Assembly: GCA_039208045.1 (NCBI GenBank)
Contig: JBCCRH010000426.1
Location: 1 to 5,054, forward strand
Origin: JBCCRH01 sp039208045
GTDB taxonomy: Bacteria; Bacteroidota; Bacteroidia; Chitinophagales; Saprospiraceae
Direction: 5' to 3'
Length of the DNA stretch: 5,054 nucleotides
A program made the position numbers and the translations under genes. Below, piece by piece: positions 1-5,054 of the stretch; position 1 is the first letter of the stretch, and every line of letters starts with the position of its first letter. A model generated the notes under the pieces. That model ran no database searches. It saw only the letters and a program-made list of their open reading frames with translations, and was not told where the DNA came from.

Positions 1-109
1 ACACCTTCCTTCAGATTCCCAATCACTCAGGACATCCTTGGCTTTGGCTATGGGGTTCCCGCCAGTTGGCCCCCTTGGGACTTGACTATTACCTTTGTAA
101 TTGTCGCAC
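1..109 (-). mobile_element. Group II intron, 5' end (domain I), partial
   Basis: Read on the minus strand, the sequence begins at about base 109 with GTGCGAC, the usual 5' end of bacterial group II introns, and continues off the left edge. The following 109 bases resemble domain I as I remember it from bacterial introns: a GAC/GTC closing pair, an ATTAC/GTAAT hairpin (88-92 with 97-101), a GGGG/CCCC pairing (71-74 with 52-55), the AGCCAAAGCC block, and a segment ending TCTGAAGGAAG that is common in domain I. Such introns are self-splicing retroelements, usually carrying a reverse transcriptase/maturase in domain IV, which would lie outside the window. The 5' exon would be at 110 and above. 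The assignment rests on motif memory, not on a covariance-model hit, and neither the subclass nor completeness can be judged. Splicing junction precision is plus or minus a few bases. Confidence 0.6.
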
Positions 110-146
110 CCTGTAGTGTAGCATCATGCCCGGCACACTAGCCAGT

Positions 147-163
147 TTGTCCTTCCAGGACAA
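147..163. repeat. Hairpin A, 7-bp stem
   Basis: TTGTCCT (147-153) pairs perfectly with AGGACAA (157-163) around a three-base loop. It shares the TTGTCC/GGACAA arms with hairpin B at 198-218 and lies about 40 bases from the putative group II intron boundary. It has no T tract that would make it an obvious terminator. Confidence 0.6.
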
Positions 164-197
164 TATTATAAAGCTGTGTATATGCCTCACAAAGCTG

Positions 198-218
198 TTG
201 TCCGACTCGGTCGGACAA
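198..218. repeat. Hairpin B, 9-bp perfect stem
   Basis: TTGTCCGAC (198-206) pairs with GTCGGACAA (210-218) across a three-base TCG loop. It is the strongest inverted repeat in the left region. Its outer arms repeat those of hairpin A, and its GAC core resembles that of hairpin C, suggesting a family of related structured units. No T tract follows on either strand, so it is not a typical intrinsic terminator. Confidence 0.65.
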
Positions 219-253
219 ACTGTCTATAATAGTCGATTACCCCTGCTAAGAGC

Positions 254-270
254 GCCCGACTCCTTCGGGC
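254..270. repeat. Hairpin C, 6-bp G/C-rich stem
   Basis: GCCCGA (254-259) pairs with TCGGGC (265-270) around a five-base loop. A further weaker inverted repeat, GCGGA/TCCGC, follows at 300-304 and 312-316. Together with hairpins A and B, four short hairpins are packed into about 170 bases, as in a structured RNA or a decayed repeat element. Function unknown. Confidence 0.5.
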
Positions 271-448
271 AGCCTGTACAGTTCAGTTGTCCGTGCCGAG
301 CGGATGTGCACTCCGCGATGCTATTACGCTTGCTTTTGCCAGCTCCACCTACCCAAAACAATGTGACTTCAATGAATTTTTGCGTCAAAAAGATAAAATT
401 GAATGAAAAAGAGCGATTTTTTTTCGTACCCCATTTGAAAAAAAGGCT

Positions 449-527
449 CATTTATCCCCTTTTTGAGTCTATTTGTGGCTAAAAAAGCCCATTTATCGGC
501 CATTTTATCCCTTTTATCGAGCTATTT
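449..527. repeat. Imperfect direct repeat, about 26 bases, two copies
   Basis: Copy 1 (449-474) and copy 2 (501-527) both read CATTT(T)ATCCC, then CTTTT, then GAG, then CTATTT, with a few single-base indels. The starts are 52 bases apart. The intervening part contains another CATTTATC (490-497), so the hexamer TTTATC occurs four times (451, 492, 504, 513). The composition is A/T-rich, so some similarity is expected by chance, but the ordered match over the whole unit suggests a duplicated segment. A weak hairpin, GGCT/AGCC (477-480 with 486-489), sits between the copies. Confidence 0.45.
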
Positions 528-589
528 CTCAGTTCAGGGCCTGTTTTTCTCACTTCATCGGCGATCCTACTAGGTTCAACTAAAAAAAC

Positions 590-620
590 TTTATTACGGC
601 TTCCGATTCGGGCATCTTTG
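590..620 (+). promoter_or_regulatory. Probable Bacteroidota-type promoter for the CotH-like gene
   Basis: CATCTTTG at 613-620 matches the Bacteroidota -7 consensus TAnnTTTG at all but the first position. TTTA at 590-593 lies 19 bases upstream, the right spacing for the -33 element TTTG, with one mismatch. Transcription would begin around 624-628, leaving a leader of about 20 bases before the ATG at 646. That leader is A-rich and has no Shine-Dalgarno site, as is normal in this phylum. Two mismatches make this a moderate call. Confidence 0.45.
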
Positions 621-645
621 TAAGGAATTAAGAAAATACCTTACG

Positions 646-1653
646 ATGAAATATTTTTCTACGCTACTACTTACTTTATGTTTATTAACTGCTGCTTTCG
701 CAAACAACGATAAGGATAGTAGCGCACCTGCTCCACAGAGTATCTTTGATTTGATGTATAGTGAAACAGCGATTCCAGCTAGCCTTACGGTAAATATGGC
801 GCAGGTAATTAGCAATAAGAAAAGTAAGGAAGAAACAAAGGCCATATTTGCTTTTACGGACGCGTATGGTGCCTCTCACCAGATTGCAACGAAAGTAAGT
901 GTAAGAGGAAAGTTTCGCCGTAGAGTATGTGACCTTCCACCATTGAAGCTGAACTTCAAAAAAGGAGACTTGGCAGCGAATGGCTTGAAGGATTACGATA
1001 AGTATAAGTTGGTGACGCACTGCTTAGATAGCAAAGAAGGACAAGAAAACCTATTGAGAGAATACACCGCTTATAAATTGTACAATCAATTAACAGACAA
1101 TAGCTTCCGCGTACAATTATTGAAGATGGAATATGTGGATGCTATTACGCATGATGTAACAGATGGCTACGCCATTTTGATTGAAGAGACGGATGAGATG
1201 GCAGATCGATTGAATGGTGCTGTAATTAAGGATCGTTATGGCATGGATCAAAGTCAGTTGCAAGCGCAGAATGCACAAATGCATGCTTTGTTTCAGTACA
1301 TGATTGGTAATACAGACTGGTCCATGGCGCGCTTACACAATATGAAGGTAGTAGCAACGAGCACTCAGAATATCGCCGTGCCTTATGATTTTGATTTCTC
1401 TGGCTTAGTGAATGCCTCTTATGCTCGTCCAAATGTAAATGTGAAGCAGACATCGGTGAGACAGCGCATCTTTATGGGAATGGATTATAGCGATCAGACC
1501 TGGTCCAATACGGTTGATTTATTCAAAGCAAAGCAAGCTTTGTTTTTATCAACCATCAAAAACAGTACTAGCTTGAAGAAAGCAGCGAAGAGAGATATGG
1601 TGAAATATATCAATGGCTTTTACGATCAACTAGAACAAGGAATTAGCTTATAA
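646..1653 (+). CDS. Secreted CotH-like (atypical kinase-fold) protein, uncharacterised
   Basis: This 335-residue protein starts at ATG 646 with a clear signal peptide: lysine at position 2, a hydrophobic core at residues 4-18, and a likely signal peptidase I site after AFA (residue 19). The mature protein is therefore exported to the periplasm or beyond. The body fits the CotH-like family common as 'hypothetical' proteins in Bacteroidota: VRGKFRRRVCDLPPLKLNF (86-104), YKLVTHC (120-126), LLREYTAYKLYN (136-147), GYAILIEETDEMADRL (174-189), then NTDWS (222-226), HN (231-232) and PYDFDFSGLV (246-255). In CotH-type atypical kinases, Asp followed by Asn and a DxD-like pair form the catalytic and metal sites. 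D224, N232, D248 and D250 are good candidates, with a lysine around 101-121 for ATP. Kinase activity and substrate are inference. The gene stands alone between a structured non-coding region and a strong terminator, so context gives no function. Confidence 0.85.
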   Translation: MKYFSTLLLTLCLLTAAFANNDKDSSAPAPQSIFDLMYSETAIPASLTVNMAQVISNKKSKEETKAIFAFTDAYGASHQIATKVSVRGKFRRRVCDLPPLKLNFKKGDLAANGLKDYDKYKLVTHCLDSKEGQENLLREYTAYKLYNQLTDNSFRVQLLKMEYVDAITHDVTDGYAILIEETDEMADRLNGAVIKDRYGMDQSQLQAQNAQMHALFQYMIGNTDWSMARLHNMKVVATSTQNIAVPYDFDFSGLVNASYARPNVNVKQTSVRQRIFMGMDYSDQTWSNTVDLFKAKQALFLSTIKNSTSLKKAAKRDMVKYINGFYDQLEQGISL

Positions 1654-1692
1654 ACAAAACAATCTGCATACTAAACCAAACCCCAGTATTTT

Positions 1693-1735
1693 CAAGCGGC
1701 TGTCAGCTTTTGGCAGCCGCTTGTTTTTTATTTTT
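1693..1735 (+). terminator. Intrinsic terminator of the CotH-like gene
   Basis: CAAGCGGCTG (1693-1702) pairs perfectly with CAGCCGCTTG (1714-1723). Three further pairs (one a G-U) extend the stem to 13 pairs with a five-base loop. A T-rich tract (1724-1735) follows on the plus strand, ending one base before the cysN stop codon. It lies 40 bases after the CotH-like stop. Read on the minus strand the hairpin is not followed by a U tract, so it should serve mainly the plus-strand gene, though the convergent cys transcript also runs into the stem. Confidence 0.85.
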
Positions 1736-2992
1736 CTAAATAATCATCGCAGCACCCACCGTATTATTCGTCCCCTCATCTACAATGATTAAGCTCCCAG
1801 TAATCCGATTTTTCCGATAACTATCATAGAACAACGGCTTGGTAGTACGAATAACGATACGGGCAATATCATTCATACCTATGGACTTATCCTCTTGATC
1901 GCGATGTAAGGTATTAATGTTGAGCTTGTAGCGAATCTCCTTGATGATGCATCTAACCTCTTGTGTGGTGTGTAGCACGGCATATTTGCCTCTCAGCTGC
2001 ATCGGCTGTTCACTAAACCAGCAAACCATTAATTCTAGGTCTTGCGCGACAGTAGGCTTGTTGTTGACCCGCGCTATCATGCCTCCTCTACTCAAGTCGA
2101 GCTCGTCTTCTAACCGAATCGTCACAGACATAGGCGGGTGCGCTTCTTCAATCTCCCCATCGTGTGTGTCAATAGCTTTGATCGTAGAGGTAAAGCCCGA
2201 AGGCAGCAGAATTACCTCATCTCCCTTTCGGAATACGCCTCCTGCAATGCGCCCCGCATACCCTCTATAATCATGAAAATCATCCGAGTACGGACGAATC
2301 ACATGCTGGACAGGAAACCGACAATCAATTAAGTTGTGATCGCTACCAATATGTACATTCTCTAAGTAGTAGAGCAAAGTGGAGCCATCGTACCAAGGTG
2401 TCTGCTGGGACTTTTCAACCACATTATCGCCATTCAGTGCAGAAATGGGAATAAAGTGTACATCATTGACATCCAGTTTATAAGAAAACTCTGAAAAATC
2501 TTTCTTAATCTGTTCGTATACTTCCTCTGAGTAATCTACCAAGTCCATCTTATTGACACAGACCACTAAATGTGGAATTTGCAGCAACGAAGCGATGAAC
2601 GAGTGGCGTTTGGTCTGTTCTAACACCCCTTTACGGGCATCAATAAGAATCAAGGCGACATTGGCAGTAGACGCGCCAGTCACCATATTGCGTGTATACT
2701 GGATATGCCCCGGCGTATCTGCAATGATAAATTTACGCTTAGGCGTAGAAAAATAGCGGTAAGCTACATCAATGGTAATCCCTTGTTCGCGCTCGGCTTT
2801 TAGGCCATCGGTAAGCAATGCCAAGTTGACTTCGCTCTCTCCCAAGCGCTCGCTCGTTACCTTTACCGCCTCCAGCTGATCTTCAAAAATAGATTTGCTA
2901 TCGTATAATAATCTACCAATAAGCGTACTCTTTCCGTCGTCTACACTACCTGCTGTGGTGAAGCGCAGGAGTTCCATATTTTCATACTTCAT
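1736..2992 (-). CDS. cysN: Sulfate adenylyltransferase subunit 1 (GTPase subunit)
   Basis: CysN is the regulatory GTPase of ATP sulfurylase. GTP hydrolysis drives adenylation of sulfate by CysD to give APS in the cytoplasm. All translation-GTPase motifs are present in the 418 residues: P-loop GSVDDGKS (15-22), GITID with the switch I threonine (71-75), DTPGH (92-96), NKMD (147-150) and SAL (184-186). Beta-barrel domains of the EF-Tu type follow from about residue 225 to the end. The protein is shorter than E. coli CysN (about 475 residues) but matches the short form usual in Bacteroidota, and it is not fused to a CysC kinase, which is encoded separately upstream. The ATG at 2990-2992 follows the cysD stop by 24 bases; a second in-frame ATG at codon 6 is possible. 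It is the last gene of the operon and ends at the edge of the converging gene's terminator. Confidence 0.96.
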   Translation of the reverse strand: MKYENMELLRFTTAGSVDDGKSTLIGRLLYDSKSIFEDQLEAVKVTSERLGESEVNLALLTDGLKAEREQGITIDVAYRYFSTPKRKFIIADTPGHIQYTRNMVTGASTANVALILIDARKGVLEQTKRHSFIASLLQIPHLVVCVNKMDLVDYSEEVYEQIKKDFSEFSYKLDVNDVHFIPISALNGDNVVEKSQQTPWYDGSTLLYYLENVHIGSDHNLIDCRFPVQHVIRPYSDDFHDYRGYAGRIAGGVFRKGDEVILLPSGFTSTIKAIDTHDGEIEEAHPPMSVTIRLEDELDLSRGGMIARVNNKPTVAQDLELMVCWFSEQPMQLRGKYAVLHTTQEVRCIIKEIRYKLNINTLHRDQEDKSIGMNDIARIVIRTTKPLFYDSYRKNRITGSLIIVDEGTNNTVGAAMII

Positions 2993-3016
2993 AGTCTCAG
3001 TTCGTTTTTTGTTGGT

Positions 3017-3919
3017 TTAGAAATAGCCCTGCTTCTTACGGTCCTCCATGGCGGTCTCCGAGCGCTTATCATCGGCACGCCCCCCGCGTTCTGTCTGGCG
3101 AGTAGTCGCTACTTCATCAATAATTTTATCGATGGAAGTAGCATCGGATAGCCAGAGGCCGGTACAAGTAGTATCACCAATAGTACGACAACGAACCGAA
3201 CGCTCTTCCACTACTTCTTCTGGCCGACGCTGGATGTAGTCTGTTGCTGCTAGCCAGATGCCATCGCGGTTAAAGACTTGGCGCTTATGCGCAAAATAAA
3301 GATTAGGTAGCTCTACCTCTTCCATAGCTAGGTATTGCCACACATCTAGCTCTGTCCAATTACTAATGGGGAATACTCGGAAGTGCTCTCCAAAATGCTT
3401 TTTCCCATTAAAAAGATTCCAAAGCTCTGGCCGCTGATTTTTGGGATCCCACTGGCCAAACTCATCGCGGTGCGAGAAAAAGCGCTCTTTTGCCCTCGCC
3501 TTTTCTTCATCGCGACGCCCTCCCCCCATAGCAGCGTCAAATTTGCCCTTTTCTAGGGCATCCAACAACACTGCCGTTTGCAGGCCATTACGACTTGCAT
3601 TATAGCCTTTTTCCTCTACCACTAAGCCATTCTTGATTCCTTCCTCTACCGAACCAACGATGAGTTTAACGCCCAATTGCTCCACTAAGCGATCGCGAAA
3701 TGCAATAGTCTCTGGAAAGTTATGGCCAGTGTCCACATGGAGCAGTGCCATGGGAATACGAGCGGGATAAAACGCCTTTTTAGCTAAGTACGTCATCAAG
3801 ATGGAATCCTTCCCTCCTGAAAATAAGATAACTGGCTTTTCAAATTGAGCAGCTACTTCACGGATGACGAAGATGGACTCTGCTTCCAGTTCTTTTAAGT
3901 GATTCAAATGGTAGCGCAT
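3017..3919 (-). CDS. cysD: Sulfate adenylyltransferase subunit 2 (catalytic subunit)
   Basis: CysD is the catalytic half of the heteromeric ATP sulfurylase. It forms APS and pyrophosphate from ATP and sulfate, working with CysN. The 300 residues match the family length (302 in E. coli). The adenylylating PP-loop SGGKDS is at residues 34-39. Further family landmarks are LLHVDTGHNFPET (59-71), GGGRRDEEKARAKER (132-146), the RVFPISNWTELDVW stretch (181-194), the RCRTIGDTTCTG segment (243-254), and the highly conserved tail ERGGRADDK...MEDRKKQGYF (277-300). The ATG at 3917-3919 is ten bases after the cysC stop and 24 bases separate its stop from cysN, so the three genes are almost certainly co-transcribed. 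The assignment is unambiguous; no residue looks lost. Confidence 0.97.
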   Translation of the reverse strand: MRYHLNHLKELEAESIFVIREVAAQFEKPVILFSGGKDSILMTYLAKKAFYPARIPMALLHVDTGHNFPETIAFRDRLVEQLGVKLIVGSVEEGIKNGLVVEEKGYNASRNGLQTAVLLDALEKGKFDAAMGGGRRDEEKARAKERFFSHRDEFGQWDPKNQRPELWNLFNGKKHFGEHFRVFPISNWTELDVWQYLAMEEVELPNLYFAHKRQVFNRDGIWLAATDYIQRRPEEVVEERSVRCRTIGDTTCTGLWLSDATSIDKIIDEVATTRQTERGGRADDKRSETAMEDRKKQGYF

Positions 3920-3929
3920 ACTACGGTTG

Positions 3930-4532
3930 TTAATTGGGTAAAGTAATAAGAGGCTGGATAAATTGAAAGATATGTTGAACAGCTTCCCGTTGCGAAAGCT
4001 GATCTGTTTTTATTTCAAGTTGTGGATTCTCGGGCGCTTCATACGGCGAATCGATCCCTGTAAACCCTTTAATAATGCCCTTTCGTGCTTTGGCATACAG
4101 CCCTTTAACATCTCGCGCTTCGCACACCTCTAAAGGGGCATTAATGTAAATTTCTACAAAATCATCCGCACCAATGATATGCTGAGCAGTAGCTCGGATG
4201 GCTTTAGTAGGACTAATAAAAGAATTAATGGAAATAACACCTGAATGAAGGTACAGCTTGGCGATCTCTGCAATGCGGCGAATATTTTCTGCTCGATCTT
4301 CCACACTAAATCCAAGATTGCTATTGATGCCTGAGCGGATATTATCACCATCCAACACCTGCGCGAAATAGCCTTCCTGAAACAACAAGCGCTCTAAGCC
4401 TTGCGCAATCGTACTTTTTCCAGAGCCAGAGAGGCCCGTTAGCCAAAGCACCTTACTCCGCTGCTTGAGGTGTGCCTCTCTAGCTTGGCGATCTAGCAAT
4501 TTGTCAAAAATAGGGTGTATATGTTCCGCCAC
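3930..4532 (-). CDS. cysC: Adenylyl-sulfate (APS) kinase
   Basis: CysC phosphorylates the 3' hydroxyl of APS with ATP, giving PAPS, the activated sulfate used by PAPS reductase or sulfotransferases. Counting from the GTG start proposed here (200 residues), it has the P-loop GLSGSGKS (33-40), DGDN (61-64), the SGINSNLGF and ENIRRIAE stretches (67-90), FISP with the serine that forms the phospho-intermediate in E. coli (105-108), RDVKGLYAKARKG (140-152) and FTGIDSPYEAPENP (157-170). Length is normal. The reading frame is open upstream to a TTG at 4551-4553 (207 residues), but that TTG lies inside a perfect -7 promoter box, and the GTG at 4530-4532 gives MAEHIHPIFDKLL, like the short N-termini I recall for Bacteroidota CysC. 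GTG is therefore preferred. It is first in the cysC-cysD-cysN operon, ten bases from cysD. Function is certain; the start is likely but not proven. Confidence 0.93.
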   Translation of the reverse strand: MAEHIHPIFDKLLDRQAREAHLKQRSKVLWLTGLSGSGKSTIAQGLERLLFQEGYFAQVLDGDNIRSGINSNLGFSVEDRAENIRRIAEIAKLYLHSGVISINSFISPTKAIRATAQHIIGADDFVEIYINAPLEVCEARDVKGLYAKARKGIIKGFTGIDSPYEAPENPQLEIKTDQLSQREAVQHIFQFIQPLITLPN

Positions 4533-4546
4533 AGATGCTATTTTTG
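4515..4546 (+). promoter_or_regulatory. Promoter of the divergent YwqK-like gene
   Basis: TATTTTTG at 4539-4546 is a perfect TAnnTTTG -7 box on the plus strand, about 36 bases before the ATG at 4583. The -33 side is weak: a GTG at 4515-4517 lies 21 bases upstream, with no clear TTTG at optimal spacing. Transcription would start near 4550-4554. The box sits four bases from the opposite-facing -7 box of the cys operon and partly within the 5' part of the cysC transcript. Confidence 0.5.
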
Positions 4547-4550
4547 AAGG

Positions 4551-4580
4551 CAAATATACTGGTATTCATTAGTATTACAA
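4551..4580 (-). promoter_or_regulatory. Promoter of the cysC-cysD-cysN operon
   Basis: On the minus strand TATATTTG (4558-4551) is a perfect match to the Bacteroidota -7 consensus TAnnTTTG. A TTG (4580-4578) precedes it by 19 bases, the expected -33 position. Transcription should begin about four to eight bases downstream, near 4543-4547, leaving a leader of only about 12 bases before the GTG start of cysC. It overlaps the divergent promoter of the plus-strand gene almost completely. Confidence 0.65.
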
Positions 4581-4582
4581 TT

Positions 4583-5054
4583 ATGGCACGATTCTTCTTT
4601 ACCATCTCGATATACTTCCTAGTGTTTCCTACCCTATTTGCACAACCGGCGCACCAAGGGGAACTCGCCCTGGCAGACTTGCAAGAGGTGATTACCCCCA
4701 ACTACATTAAGCGCTACTTCAAAGATAGAAAGCCATTTACAGGTACGACGTACGATAGCAATGAGAAATATCAAACCATCCTAATCCACGAACTTAAGAA
4801 CGGCTACATCCAAAAAGTGGAAGGCTGGAAGTTTAGTGGGGCTAAAGAACGCGTCTATCACTTCAAGGATGGCCTACCTCACGGCACACTTACCGCCTTT
4901 TATGAAAATGGCCAAAAATACTTTGAAGAGCACTACGTGGAGGGTTTACAGCATGGTAAGCAATATGGATGGTACGAAGATGGCAGCCTGCGTATAGCGC
5001 AAGAGTTTGTGTATGGAGCAGAAGTTACATACCAAAAATACCCCAAGCCTGTTA
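4583..5054 (+). CDS. Secreted MORN/YwqK-like repeat protein, 5' part (cut by window edge)
   Basis: An open frame runs from ATG 4583 to the right edge (157 complete codons, no stop). Residues 1-20 form a likely signal peptide (arginine at 3, hydrophobic segment, cleavage after LFA before Gln 21); there is no lipobox cysteine. From about residue 92 it carries YwqK/MORN-type units built on an aromatic residue, Asn/Asp-Gly and His-Gly: FKDGLPHGTLTAFYENG (94-110), YVEGLQHGKQYGWYEDG (118-134) and the beginning of another, EFVYG (141-145). Such repeats form beta-strand arrays and are frequent in secreted Bacteroidota proteins; the 'antitoxin YwqK' label seen in databases does not establish such a role. 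An in-frame ATG at 4535 would add 16 residues but spoil the signal peptide and overlap the promoter, so 4583 is preferred. It is divergent from the cys operon, with no functional link evident. Confidence 0.8.
   Translation, partial: MARFFFTISIYFLVFPTLFAQPAHQGELALADLQEVITPNYIKRYFKDRKPFTGTTYDSNEKYQTILIHELKNGYIQKVEGWKFSGAKERVYHFKDGLPHGTLTAFYENGQKYFEEHYVEGLQHGKQYGWYEDGSLRIAQEFVYGAEVTYQKYPKPV

Larger units (their letters stand above)
110..589. other. Non-coding stretch with hairpins and A/T-rich repeats
   Basis: No convincing gene lies here. A plus-strand frame of 118 codons (126-482) and a minus-strand frame of 75 codons (224-451) have no recognisable domain, run through hairpins and poly-A/T tracts, and look fortuitous. 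The left half (110-320) is comparatively G/C-rich and holds several short perfect inverted repeats, listed separately. The right half (360-590) is A/T-rich with homopolymer runs (a T run at about 417-424, an A run at about 438-444) and a diverged direct repeat. If the group II intron call is right, the left part is its 5' exon side, so this may be the insertion target or remnants of older mobile DNA. It could also encode a small structured RNA; nothing in the sequence settles this. Confidence 0.55.

Noticed and set aside
198..218. Hairpin B as an integron attC site or as an intrinsic terminator
   Set aside because: The arms do not fit the GTTRRRY/RYYYAAC core pattern, and no T tract follows the stem on either strand.
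224..451. Minus-strand 75-codon frame as a small gene
   Set aside because: No recognisable family or coding pattern; it overlaps the hairpin cluster and there is no promoter match upstream of it.
126..482. Plus-strand 118-codon frame as a gene
   Set aside because: It passes through three or four perfect hairpins and A/T homopolymer runs, has no recognisable domain, and its start lies next to the putative intron junction.
110..645. CRISPR array, tRNA or rRNA in the non-coding stretch
   Set aside because: The repeats are too few, irregular and short for a CRISPR array, and no cloverleaf or rRNA-like sequence is visible on either strand.
737..747. A TAnnTTTG match inside the CotH-like gene as an internal promoter
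   Set aside because: It lies within coding sequence with no paired upstream element or downstream gene start; taken as a chance match, and a reminder that the motif alone has background hits.
594..1020. Minus-strand frames opposite the start of the CotH-like gene
   Set aside because: They are shadows of a strongly supported plus-strand gene, with no domain of their own.
1941..2756. Plus-strand frames across the cysN region
   Set aside because: They are antisense to a fully motif-complete CysN and show no protein family features.
4504..4701. Minus-strand 65-codon frame across the divergent junction
   Set aside because: It overlaps cysC in another frame, the promoters and the signal peptide region of the plus-strand gene; composition and content do not suggest a protein.

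Overview
The window looks like chromosomal DNA from a member of the Bacteroidota. The evidence is threefold: genes lack clear Shine-Dalgarno sites and have A/T-rich upstream stretches; two perfect matches to the Bacteroidota -7 promoter motif TAnnTTTG lie between divergent genes; and the genes themselves (short stand-alone CysN, separate CysC, a secreted CotH-like protein, a YwqK-like protein) are typical of that phylum. A saprospirian-type relative is possible, but this is a guess.

Layout: (1) Bases 1-109 match the 5' end of a group II intron on the minus strand, cut by the left edge. (2) Bases 110-645 contain no convincing gene. They hold several short perfect hairpins (147-316), an A/T-rich stretch with an imperfect direct repeat (449-527), and a probable promoter for the next gene. 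(3) Bases 646-1653 (+) encode a secreted, uncharacterised protein with the sequence signature of the CotH-like atypical kinase fold. It ends at a strong intrinsic terminator (1693-1735). (4) Bases 1736-4532 (-) are a compact operon cysC-cysD-cysN for sulfate activation. CysD and CysN make adenosine 5'-phosphosulfate (APS) from sulfate and ATP with GTP hydrolysis, and CysC phosphorylates APS to PAPS. No PAPS reductase, sulfite reductase, sulfotransferase or cysQ is in view, so whether the PAPS feeds cysteine synthesis or sulfation cannot be decided here. (5) Bases 4583-5054 (+) are the 5' part of a divergent gene for a secreted MORN/YwqK-like repeat protein, cut by the right edge.

The most notable local structure is the cysC/YwqK-like divergent junction. 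Two consensus -7 boxes sit four bases apart in opposite orientation (4539-4546 on +, 4551-4558 on -), forming a near-palindrome with overlapping promoters. The minus box contains the TTG that would be the start of the longest cysC reading frame, which argues that cysC really starts at the GTG at 4530-4532. I found no convincing undescribed multi-gene system in this window.
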